Source of the DNA: Planctomycetota bacterium
GTDB taxonomy: Bacteria > Planctomycetota > Planctomycetia > Pirellulales > Thermoguttaceae
Direction: 5' to 3'
DNA: 16,416 nucleotides
NCBI GenBank assembly: GCA_021784975.1
Contig: JAJYGU010000228.1
Coordinates: forward strand, 1 to 16,416
Shown: in pieces, positions 1 to 6,290 of the stretch
Layout: every line of letters starts with the position of its first letter
How positions within the stretch are numbered: the first letter of the stretch is position 1
The notes under the pieces: generated by a model
What the model was told of the DNA's origin: nothing
Seen by the model: the letters and a program-made list of their open reading frames with translations, nothing else
The model's database searches: none
Program-made: the position numbers and the translations under genes

Positions 1-716
1 TCGCCGTCGATGCGTATCCTAACGAGACCTTCCACGGCACGGTCGCGCAGATCCGCTACAACGCCACCATGACCCAGAACGTGGTGACTTATACGGTGGT
101 GGTCACCGCCGACAATTCCGACCTGCGGCTGTTGCCCTATCTGACCGCCAACCTGAGTTTCCAGGTCCAACAGCACCCCAACGTGCTCTACGTCCCCAAC
201 GGCGTCTTGCGTTGGAAGCCGCGGCTGCAAGATGTCTTGCCCGAGTTTCGCGACCGCCTGAGGGCCGAGGGCGACGAGAAACCGGAGCGCGCCGAAGCCG
301 GGCGGACGGTGTCAAAGGAGAATACCTCGCCGAGTAAAGCAGCTAATCCACAAGCTCCACCCGAGCTTGCCAAGGACGCCGACCTCAAAGCGGTCGCAAA
401 AGTCGGCCAACAGGGTTCCACAGAGCTTGCCAAACGCGCCCAGCTTGACGCAGCCGCCAAGCCCGCCAAAACGCACCATCCGACCCGTGCCGAACACGGG
501 CAGGTCTGGGTGAAGGACGGCGACGGCGTCCGGCCGATCGAAGTCCGCATCGGCGCCAGCGACGGCATTTCCACCGAGATCCACGGCGAGTCGGTCAACG
601 AGGGGATGGAAGTCGTCCTCGGCTACGCAGTCGCCGATCAATCGGCCACGACCACCAATCCATTTGCGCCCAAACTGTTCCGCCGGAAGGGCGGCGAACC
701 AAAGGCCAGACCGTAA
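1..716 (+). CDS. MacA-like periplasmic adaptor (HlyD/MFP family), first copy, 5' end outside window
   Basis: This is the C-terminal part of a membrane fusion protein that would link an inner-membrane MacB-type ABC exporter to an outer-membrane channel. The frame is open from the first bases (first full codon at position 3), so the ATG at 69 is internal and not the true start. The visible part matches residues 253-485 of the complete copy at 762-2219: it includes the beta-barrel strands (TYTVVVTADNSDLRLLPYLT), the LRWKP turn, a low-complexity linker and the terminal membrane-proximal domain (VWVKDGDGVRPIEVRIGASDG). The first 127 nt are identical to 1516-1642. The linker differs strongly from the second copy and is four residues longer. 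The protein ends in GGEPKARP. Whether the 5' part is intact cannot be judged from this window. A functional paralogue is as likely as a decaying copy, although the frame shows no lesion here. Confidence 0.88.
   Translation, partial: AVDAYPNETFHGTVAQIRYNATMTQNVVTYTVVVTADNSDLRLLPYLTANLSFQVQQHPNVLYVPNGVLRWKPRLQDVLPEFRDRLRAEGDEKPERAEAGRTVSKENTSPSKAANPQAPPELAKDADLKAVAKVGQQGSTELAKRAQLDAAAKPAKTHHPTRAEHGQVWVKDGDGVRPIEVRIGASDGISTEIHGESVNEGMEVVLGYAVADQSATTTNPFAPKLFRRKGGEPKARP
1..716 (+). repeat. Tandem duplication, left arm
   Basis: This arm repeats 1516-2219 in direct orientation. Position 1 aligns with 1516, and the stop codon at 714-716 aligns with 2217-2219, a net difference of 12 nt. Identity is complete over the first 127 nt, high to about position 280, poor in the linker (about 285-480), and high again to the stop. 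The repeat probably begins left of the window, because it is already in register at base 1. Confidence 0.93.
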
Positions 717-732
717 TCTGGAAGGACTCTCT

Positions 733-765
733 ATGGGACTTGTCGCATGTGAGGGCGTGCCATGA
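733..765 (+). pseudogene. 10-codon mini-ORF, probable remnant of an ABC ATPase (macB) start
   Basis: The frame encodes MGLVACEGVP and stops with the TGA at 763-765, which overlaps the ATG of the next macA gene (ATGA at 762-765). A strong Shine-Dalgarno sequence, GGAAGGA, lies at 720-726 with a 6-nt spacer. The ATG lies exactly 16 nt after the stop of the first adaptor copy. The real macB start at 2236 also lies exactly 16 nt after the stop of the second copy, with GAGAGG at the same place. MGLVACEGV lines up with MELIRLENI of macB (M, L and E identical, V/I similar twice) and fits the usual opening strand of ABC ATPases. I infer that a first macB was deleted down to its first codons. It may now act as a translated leader that couples ribosomes into the second macA. 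Chance resemblance is possible for so short a frame. Confidence 0.45.
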
Positions 766-2219
766 GAGCCATCTTTGGTCTCTTGCTGATTGCGGGACTG
801 CTGGTGGGCGGCGGCGTCTATTACGCGCTGCGGGCCTCGGCGGATCTGCCCGCCAAGTTTCGCACTGTGCCCGTCAAGCGGGGCGATCTGATTGCCACCG
901 TCACTGCCACCGGAACCACGGAACCTGAGGAAGTGGTGGACGTGGGCGCTCAGGTGACCGGGCCGGTCGTTGCCTTGGGGCCGGATCCCAAGTCACCGAC
1001 CAAATACATCGACTATCGCTCCGAGGTCGAGGCCGGCCAGTTGCTGGCGAAAATCGACGAGTCGGTCTACAAGGCGCTGCTCGATCAGGCCAAGGCCAAT
1101 TTGGTGCATGCTGATGCCAATATGGCCGCCTTGCAGGCTCAATTACACCAGGCCGCGGCTGAACTCAAGCGGGGCGAAAGCCTCGTCCCCAAAGGGGCCA
1201 TCGCACAAACCGACTACGATGTTGACGTGGCCAACTTCAAGGCCGACCAAGCCAATGTGGAGGTAGGCAAGGCGACGGTCCACCAGTGCCAGGCGGCCCA
1301 GCACCTAGCCCAGCAAAATTTCGACTACTGCACCATCAAATCACCGGTAAAAGGCACGATCATCGACCGCCGCATCAGCGTCGGCCAGACGGTGGTCTCG
1401 AGCATGACTACCTCGAGTCTGTTCCTGATCGCCAAGGACTTGCGGAAGATGCTGATCTGGGCCTCGGTCAACGAGGCCGACATCGGCCGGATCCACCAAG
1501 GGATGCCGGTGCAATTCGCCGTCGATGCGTATCCTAACGAGACCTTCCACGGCACGGTCGCGCAGATCCGCTACAACGCCACCATGACCCAGAACGTGGT
1601 GACTTATACGGTGGTGGTCACCGCCGACAATTCCGACCTGCGTTTGCTGCCCTATCTGACCGCCAACCTGAGTTTCCAGGTCCAACAGCACCCCAACGTG
1701 CTCTACGTCCCCAACGGCGCCCTGCGTTGGAAGCCGCGGCCGCAAGATGTCTCGCCGGAGTTTCGCGACCGCCTGAGGGCCGGGGGCGACGAGAAGGAAG
1801 AGCACCCCGAAGCTGGCCAGGCCAAGCCGAAGGACGAGGCTTCGCCGGGCACGCAGGGCCCAGCCGAGGTTGCCAAAGACGCCAAGCCCAAAGCCGTCGG
1901 CAAACACGGTAAACGGGGTTCCGCCGAGGTCGCCAAGCATGCCAAGCCCGATGCTGCCGCCAAACCCGCCAAAACGCACCGTAAGACCCGCGCCGAACAC
2001 GGGCAAATCTGGGTGAAGGACGGCAACGGCGTCCGGCCGATTGAGGTCCGCATCGGCGCCAGCGACGGCATTTCCACCGAGATCCACGGCAAGTCAGTCA
2101 ACGAGGGGATGGAAGTGGTCCTCGGCTACGCGATCGCCGACGAGTCGGCCACGACCACCAATCCATTTGCGCCCAAACTGTTCCGCCGGAAGGGCGGCGA
2201 ACCCAAGGCCCGGTTGTAA
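762..2219 (+). CDS. macA: MacA-like periplasmic adaptor of an ABC exporter, second copy
   Basis: This 485-residue membrane fusion protein should join the downstream MacB to an outer-membrane channel and stimulate its ATPase. Residues 4-25 form an N-terminal membrane anchor with no lipobox. A split lipoyl domain follows (about 40-100 and 190-212, with SPVKGTIIDRRISVGQ). Between its halves lies an alpha-helical hairpin (about 103-188), rich in Ala and Gln. The beta-barrel covers about 228-320. A low-complexity linker (about 345-410) contains two copies of AEVAKxAKPxA, and the terminal domain spans about 415-460. The usual MacA length is near 370 residues; the excess is mostly the linker and the long tail after residue 460. 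The ATG at 762 has GAGGG at 752-756 and overlaps the stop of the preceding mini-ORF. macB follows after 16 nt, which indicates a single transcript. Family assignment is firm, but the cargo cannot be told from the sequence. Confidence 0.92.
   Translation: MRAIFGLLLIAGLLVGGGVYYALRASADLPAKFRTVPVKRGDLIATVTATGTTEPEEVVDVGAQVTGPVVALGPDPKSPTKYIDYRSEVEAGQLLAKIDESVYKALLDQAKANLVHADANMAALQAQLHQAAAELKRGESLVPKGAIAQTDYDVDVANFKADQANVEVGKATVHQCQAAQHLAQQNFDYCTIKSPVKGTIIDRRISVGQTVVSSMTTSSLFLIAKDLRKMLIWASVNEADIGRIHQGMPVQFAVDAYPNETFHGTVAQIRYNATMTQNVVTYTVVVTADNSDLRLLPYLTANLSFQVQQHPNVLYVPNGALRWKPRPQDVSPEFRDRLRAGGDEKEEHPEAGQAKPKDEASPGTQGPAEVAKDAKPKAVGKHGKRGSAEVAKHAKPDAAAKPAKTHRKTRAEHGQIWVKDGNGVRPIEVRIGASDGISTEIHGKSVNEGMEVVLGYAIADESATTTNPFAPKLFRRKGGEPKARL
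1516..2219 (+). repeat. Tandem duplication, right arm
   Basis: This is the second arm of the direct repeat that begins at position 1. It covers the 3' half of the complete macA-like gene. The similarity appears to continue into the spacer: both stops are followed by 16 nt with a purine-rich ribosome site and then ATGG. The divergent stretch is confined to the Lys/Ala-rich linker codons (about 1795-1985). Confidence 0.93.
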
Positions 2220-2235
2220 CTGCGAGAGGTCCTTT

Positions 2236-4545
2236 ATGGAACTCATCCGCCTGGAAAACATCACCAAGACCTACCACCTGGGCGAGGTCGACGTGCCGGT
2301 GCTCAAGGGTGTGTCGCTTTCGATCCGGCGAGGCGAGATGGTCGCCTTGATGGGCGCTTCCGGTTCCGGCAAGACCACTTTGATGAACATCTTGGGTTGT
2401 TTGGACCGGCCCAGCTCCGGCAGCTATTGGCTGGACGGAGACGAGATGAGCCAGTTGACGCCCAACCAGCGGGCCTTGGTACGAACAGCCAAACTGGGCT
2501 TTGTCTTTCAGAGCTTCAATCTGCTGGCCCGCACCTCGGCCGTGCTCAACGTGGTCATGCCCTTGGATTATTCACCCCGCCGCCCCAGCGGCCGAGAGGC
2601 CCGGCGCCGGGCCCATGGACTACTGGACCGGGTGGGGTTGAGCGATCGCACCGATCACGAGCCCTCGCAGATGTCCGGCGGGCAGCAACAGCGGGTGGCC
2701 ATCGCCCGCGCGCTGGTGAACCGGCCTTCGCTGGTGCTGGCCGACGAGCCGACCGGCAACCTCGATTCGCACACCAGCGTGGAAATCCTGCGGATGTTCC
2801 AGCAGCTTAATGCTGAGGGAATTACGGTCATTCTGGTCACCCACGATCCGAAAGTGGCCACCTTCGCCCATCGCACCATCCGCATTGCCGACGGCCTGAT
2901 CGAGGGCGACGAGTCCCAATCGGCGGTTACTCGTGGCGGATTGCAGGCGACACCCAACGACAGCCGATCCAAGGGGAACGGGCGGCCCCCGGCAGCTTCC
3001 ATATCCTCCGCCGCCGGCAGCGGCACGGCGGCCGCGGTATCCCTCGGTACCGCGGTCGCCGTGGCCGCGCCTGCCGCCGACCCCCGGGTCGTCTGCGCGG
3101 AACCGCTACCCTCGGTGGCCACCTCGCCGAACCACGATACGATCGCAAGTCCGCAGAGTGTCGAGTTGGCCGCCCTGATCCCGCCTACCTTCCGCACTGC
3201 CATCAGCGCGCTCAGGCGGAACAAGATGCGTTCCGCCCTAACTGCCCTGGGGGTGATCATCGGGGTGGCGGCGGTCATCGCCATGACCGAAATCGGCCAA
3301 GGCTCGAAGATCGCCATGCAGAAGACCATCGCCAGCATGGGGGCCAACAACCTTTTGCTGCAATCGGGGGCGGCCACCAGCGGCGGGGTGAGCTTCGGTC
3401 AGGGCAGCAAACTGACCCTCACCCCGCAGGACGCCGACGAGGTCCGCCGCCAGTGCCCGGCCGTGGCCGATGTGGCCCCCATCGTTCGCACCAGCGGACA
3501 GGTAATCTACGGCAATCGCAACTGGGTGCCGATGAGCATCTACGGCACCAGCCCTTCGTACCTGGCCGTCCGCGACTGGGAGGAAATGGAAGAAGGCGGC
3601 ATGTTCACCGACCGCGACGTCGTTACCGGCAACAAGGTGTGCGTGGTCGGGACCACCATCAAACGCGAGTTGTTCGAGGGCGAGTCACCGGTGGGCAAGG
3701 AACTCCGCATCCAGAATGTCGCCCTGCGGGTGATCGGCGTGCTTTCTCCGAAGGGTGCCAACATGGTGGGCATGGACCAGGACGACACGATCTTGGCCCC
3801 GTGGACCACCATCAAGTATCGGGTGAACGGCACCGGCGCGACCAACACCAACAGCACCGCCACCGCCGCCTCGACCACGACCAGCACCACCAATGAATTG
3901 GCCAACCCGTATCCCTCCGTCACCGCCATCTACCCGTCCGCTTCGACCTTGTCGGCCATGGACACGCCGCAACCGGTCCGCTTCGTCAACGTGAGCCAAA
4001 TCCTGGTCAAGGCGGCCAGCGCCGATCAGATTCCGCAGGCCATCGACGAGATCACCGATCTGTTGCGCGAGCGGCACCACATCCGCCATGGGGAGCTCGA
4101 CGACTTCCATATCCGTGACATGACCGAGATCACCAGGACCATGTCCTCAGCCTCGGCCTTGATGGGGGCCTTGCTACTGGTGGTGGCTGCCATATCGCTG
4201 GTGGTCGGCGGGGTAGGCATTATGAATATCATGCTGGTGTCAGTCACGGAGCGGACCCGCGAGATCGGGCTGCGGATGGCAGTCGGCGCCCGGAACCATC
4301 ACATCCTGCGGCAGTTCCTGGTCGAGGCGGTGGTGCTGTGCCTGGTGGGCGGAGTGATCGGCATCCTCCTCGGCCGCGGGGCCTCGCTCCTGGTTCGGAC
4401 CATCAAACACTGGCCTACCGAGGTCTCCTTGTCGGCCATCGCCCTGGCGGTGGCGGTGTCGGCCGCGGTGGGCATCATTTTCGGCTTCTACCCGGCCTGG
4501 AAGGCATCTCGGCTCGATCCTATCGAGGCCCTCCGCTACGAGTAA
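2236..4545 (+). CDS. macB: MacB-like ABC exporter, fused ATPase and permease
   Basis: This 769-residue protein combines an ATPase and an FtsX/MacB-type permease, and drives export from the periplasm with the adaptor encoded just upstream. The ATPase has a Walker A at 40-47 (GASGSGKT), a Q-loop glutamine at 92, the signature MSGGQ at 146-150, Walker B LVLADEP at 166-172 and the switch histidine at 203. An Ala/Pro/Ser-rich linker fills about 228-315. Membrane helix 1 lies at about 333-352, and the periplasmic core at about 355-635. That core includes a Ser/Thr/Asn-rich stretch from 531 to about 552. Three more helices lie at about 642-668, 695-716 and 732-755. The end, RLDPIEALRYE, is typical of the family. 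E. coli MacB has about 648 residues; the excess comes mainly from the two low-complexity stretches. The ATG at 2236 has GAGAGG at 2224-2229. An open frame extends upstream into macA but is not needed. Substrate is unknown: antibiotics, lipopeptides and protein toxins are all precedented. Confidence 0.94.
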   Translation: MELIRLENITKTYHLGEVDVPVLKGVSLSIRRGEMVALMGASGSGKTTLMNILGCLDRPSSGSYWLDGDEMSQLTPNQRALVRTAKLGFVFQSFNLLARTSAVLNVVMPLDYSPRRPSGREARRRAHGLLDRVGLSDRTDHEPSQMSGGQQQRVAIARALVNRPSLVLADEPTGNLDSHTSVEILRMFQQLNAEGITVILVTHDPKVATFAHRTIRIADGLIEGDESQSAVTRGGLQATPNDSRSKGNGRPPAASISSAAGSGTAAAVSLGTAVAVAAPAADPRVVCAEPLPSVATSPNHDTIASPQSVELAALIPPTFRTAISALRRNKMRSALTALGVIIGVAAVIAMTEIGQGSKIAMQKTIASMGANNLLLQSGAATSGGVSFGQGSKLTLTPQDADEVRRQCPAVADVAPIVRTSGQVIYGNRNWVPMSIYGTSPSYLAVRDWEEMEEGGMFTDRDVVTGNKVCVVGTTIKRELFEGESPVGKELRIQNVALRVIGVLSPKGANMVGMDQDDTILAPWTTIKYRVNGTGATNTNSTATAASTTTSTTNELANPYPSVTAIYPSASTLSAMDTPQPVRFVNVSQILVKAASADQIPQAIDEITDLLRERHHIRHGELDDFHIRDMTEITRTMSSASALMGALLLVVAAISLVVGGVGIMNIMLVSVTERTREIGLRMAVGARNHHILRQFLVEAVVLCLVGGVIGILLGRGASLLVRTIKHWPTEVSLSAIALAVAVSAAVGIIFGFYPAWKASRLDPIEALRYE

Positions 4546-4603
4546 CGACGGGGCCGCTTCCCATCGCGCGGCACAACGCTAAACTGGAACGCGAGACCCA
4601 ACC

Positions 4604-5188
4604 ATGTCCGACCTTCCTCCTTGCCTGCCGCGCAGCCCGGAACGGATGTCGCGAGGCGACACTGCGGTGTTGGTCGTCGATGTCCAGGAAAAGCTGATCC
4701 GTTTGATCGCCGAAGGTCGGCGGATCGTGTGGAACGTCCGCCGGCTGATCGACGGGGCCAAAATTCTCGGTCTGCCGGTCCTGGCCACCGAGCAATACCC
4801 GGAAGGATTGGGTCCCACCGTGCCCGAGCTGGCGGAGCGGCTGGGCTCGCGGCCGTCGAAGCTGACCTTCAGTTGCGGTGGCTGCCCGGGGCTGTTTAGC
4901 GACCTGCCCGCCCGCGGCATCCACAACATGTTGGTGTGCGGCATCGAGGCCCACGTGTGCGTCCAGCAAACGGTGCTCGACCTGCTGGCCGACGGCTGGC
5001 GGGTGTACGTGGCGGCCGACGCCACTGGTGCACGATTTGACGTTGATTATCGGATTGCGCTGCAGCGGATGGATTCCGCCGGGGCCACGCTCACCACCAC
5101 CGAGGCGGCCCTGTTCGAGTGGTGCGAGGCCTCCGGCACGCCGGAGTTCAAACAGATCAGCCGACTGGTGCGGGAAGCGGCACCATAG
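4604..5188 (+). CDS. Isochorismatase-family cysteine hydrolase
   Basis: This 194-residue cytoplasmic alpha/beta hydrolase has the family triad: Asp26 in VLVVDVQEKL, Lys86 in SKLTFS and Cys119 in GIEAHVCVQQT. The motif ATEQYPEGLGPTVPEL (61-76) places it near the YcaC/ISOC1-ISOC2 branch rather than true isochorismatases. The nucleophile would attack an amide or ester carbonyl; the natural substrate of this branch is mostly unknown. It lies 58 nt after macB on the same strand and may share its transcript, although a weak promoter-like pair (TTCCCA 4558, TAAACT 4580, 16-nt spacer) sits between them. The ATG at 4604 lacks a convincing ribosome site. The ATG at 4646 (MSRGDTAVL) is an alternative that keeps the whole domain. 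There is no isochorismate pathway gene nearby, so a siderophore role is not supported. Confidence 0.88.
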   Translation: MSDLPPCLPRSPERMSRGDTAVLVVDVQEKLIRLIAEGRRIVWNVRRLIDGAKILGLPVLATEQYPEGLGPTVPELAERLGSRPSKLTFSCGGCPGLFSDLPARGIHNMLVCGIEAHVCVQQTVLDLLADGWRVYVAADATGARFDVDYRIALQRMDSAGATLTTTEAALFEWCEASGTPEFKQISRLVREAAP

Positions 5189-5206
5189 GGACGTGCCCAC
5201 AAATTC

Positions 5207-5324
5207 CACGCAAAGACGCCAAGCAAACGAGGGCCGAGCCAACGTGTCTCCGTACGAAGCTTGCCTGACCGGGCAGTTCCTGAGACAATCCGTCATGCTC
5301 TTTGCGTCTTGGCGGCTTTGCGTG
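5207..5324. repeat. Imperfect inverted repeat, dispersed-repeat-like
   Basis: The arms are 5207-5223 (CACGCAAAGACGCCAAG) and 5308-5324 (CTTGGCGGCTTTGCGTG). They pair over 17 nt with one mismatch and are separated by 84 nt. Just inside the right arm is another CTTTGCGT copy (5300-5307), which is also a near repeat of the outer CTTTGCGTG. Short CGCAAAGNCGCCAAG-type units recur between genes in many bacterial genomes, so I read this as a dispersed intergenic repeat and not as a gene. The arms are too far apart for an ordinary intrinsic terminator. Confidence 0.6.
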
Positions 5325-5383
5325 AGGCTATTTCGCGACAACGGTGGTATAGGATCGTCTTTCACGCGCTCGCTCACACACCA

Positions 5384-6109
5384 ATGAGAACGACCCGCGC
5401 ATGGCAGGAAACTGTCAATCACCCGCCGCTTGGCGAGAAGGAGATCCATGTCTGGCGCGGCTGGCTGCGCGGCCCGGCTTCAACCGTTGAGCGTTTGCAA
5501 CGCAGCCTATCGGCCGACGAGATCGCGCGGGCCGAGCGATTTCGCTTGCCGAAGCTGCGAGACCATTTTGTCGTCGCCCGTGGCACGCTACGAGGTCTCT
5601 TGTCGCGATACCTGGGAATCGACCCGGCGGAAATCGCGCTTGCCTACGGCCCGCTCGGCAAGCCGGCCTTGGCCAAGCCTGCCGACTCGCCAATCCATTT
5701 TAACCTCTCGCACTCCGGCGACGTGGCCCTGTATGCCTTCAGCCTGAGCCGGGAAGTGGGCGTGGACGTAGAACGCCATCGGCCGGCCGAGAAGATCGAG
5801 GGCATCGCCAATCGGTTCTACTCACCGCGCGAATGCGCCGCGCTGGCGGCCTTGCCCGAGGAAGAGCGGCGGTTGCTGTTCTTCCGCTACTGGACGATCA
5901 AAGAGGCGTACCTGAAGGCCCGCGGCAAAGGCCTCTCAGTCCCTCTGAGGCAGGTGGAAGTGACTTTTCCGGCCGTTGGCCCACCGCTCATTGACGATTC
6001 CAGCAGCCGCGGCGATTGGTCCTGCCGCGAGTTGCCGCACGAGCCTCCCTACACGGCTGCTGTCGTTGCGCAAGGCCATGATTGGCGACCGGTGTGTTGG
6101 CAGTGTTAG
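5384..6109 (+). CDS. 4'-phosphopantetheinyl transferase, Sfp/Gsp type
   Basis: This 241-residue enzyme would move the phosphopantetheine arm from CoA to the serine of carrier-protein domains, in the cytoplasm. Family motifs are in order: GKPALAKPADSPIHFNLSHS (92-111) with the conserved NLSHS, GVDVE at 126-130 supplying the Mg-binding Asp128 and Glu130, and WTIKEAYLKARGKGL at 170-184 with Glu174. Length fits the two-lobed Sfp type (about 220-240), not the 120-residue AcpS type. I chose the ATG at 5384 because the open frame before it runs through the inverted repeat and adds no family sequence. No clear ribosome site precedes this ATG. No polyketide or peptide synthetase or acyl carrier gene lies in the window, so the partner carrier is unknown. 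It may serve fatty-acid ACP or a cluster elsewhere. Confidence 0.9.
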   Translation: MRTTRAWQETVNHPPLGEKEIHVWRGWLRGPASTVERLQRSLSADEIARAERFRLPKLRDHFVVARGTLRGLLSRYLGIDPAEIALAYGPLGKPALAKPADSPIHFNLSHSGDVALYAFSLSREVGVDVERHRPAEKIEGIANRFYSPRECAALAALPEEERRLLFFRYWTIKEAYLKARGKGLSVPLRQVEVTFPAVGPPLIDDSSSRGDWSCRELPHEPPYTAAVVAQGHDWRPVCWQC

Positions 6110-6125
6110 CCGAAACGAATAAAAT
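6097..6125 (+). promoter_or_regulatory. Sigma-70-type promoter, probably for the nagA-like gene
   Basis: The -35 box TTGGCA (6097-6102) and -10 box TAAAAT (6120-6125) each match the consensus at five of six positions. The spacer is exactly 17 nt. The promoter straddles the stop codon of the PPTase gene and would give a leader of about 160 nt ahead of the ATG at 6291. The best vertebrate-style caution applies: this is sequence match only, with no expression evidence. Confidence 0.55.
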
Positions 6126-6173
6126 GAGTTGCGGAGGCGATCTGCTGGAGGGTTATGAGCCTGTTCAGGTGAA

Positions 6174-6206
6174 CCTGGTGGCGCTAAACCCGCAGATGGC
6201 ACCAGG
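6174..6206 (+). other. Possible leader hairpin before the nagA-like gene
   Basis: CCTGGTG (6174-6180) can pair with CACCAGG (6200-6206) around a 19-nt loop. No T-run follows, so this is not an intrinsic terminator. It sits inside the predicted leader between the promoter at 6097-6125 and the ATG at 6291. I do not recognise a known riboswitch. The rest of 6110-6290 shows no open frame worth calling. Confidence 0.25.
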
Positions 6207-6290
6207 AGGACCGCTCCTTCATGCAATCACGCCTAACGCCGCGTGACCGCATGCCACCCGCGCCGCCGAAGTACATGAGGAGCCGCGTCG

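Noticed and set aside
69..716. ATG at 69 as the true start of a short separate gene
   Set aside because: The frame is open to the window edge and matches the adaptor before this codon; the equivalent Met in the full copy is residue 275.
1341..2087. Open frame of 248 codons on the - strand inside macA
   Set aside because: This is an antisense shadow of the adaptor gene, Gly/Val/Leu-rich without motifs; similar shadows occur opposite the left arm of the repeat.
2041..2235. N-terminal extension of MacB into the macA gene
   Set aside because: The extension reads out of frame through macA. MELIRLENITKTY at the ATG at 2236 is the normal ABC ATPase opening and has a good ribosome site.
5261..5383. 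N-terminal extension of the PPTase from TTG at 5261
   Set aside because: The added 41 residues come partly from the inverted repeat and have no PPTase features; the ATG at 5384 gives the usual family length.
4520..5449. Open frame of 309 codons on the - strand across the hydrolase gene
   Set aside because: It overlaps a hydrolase with an intact catalytic triad on the other strand and crosses the intergenic repeat. It has no domain of its own.
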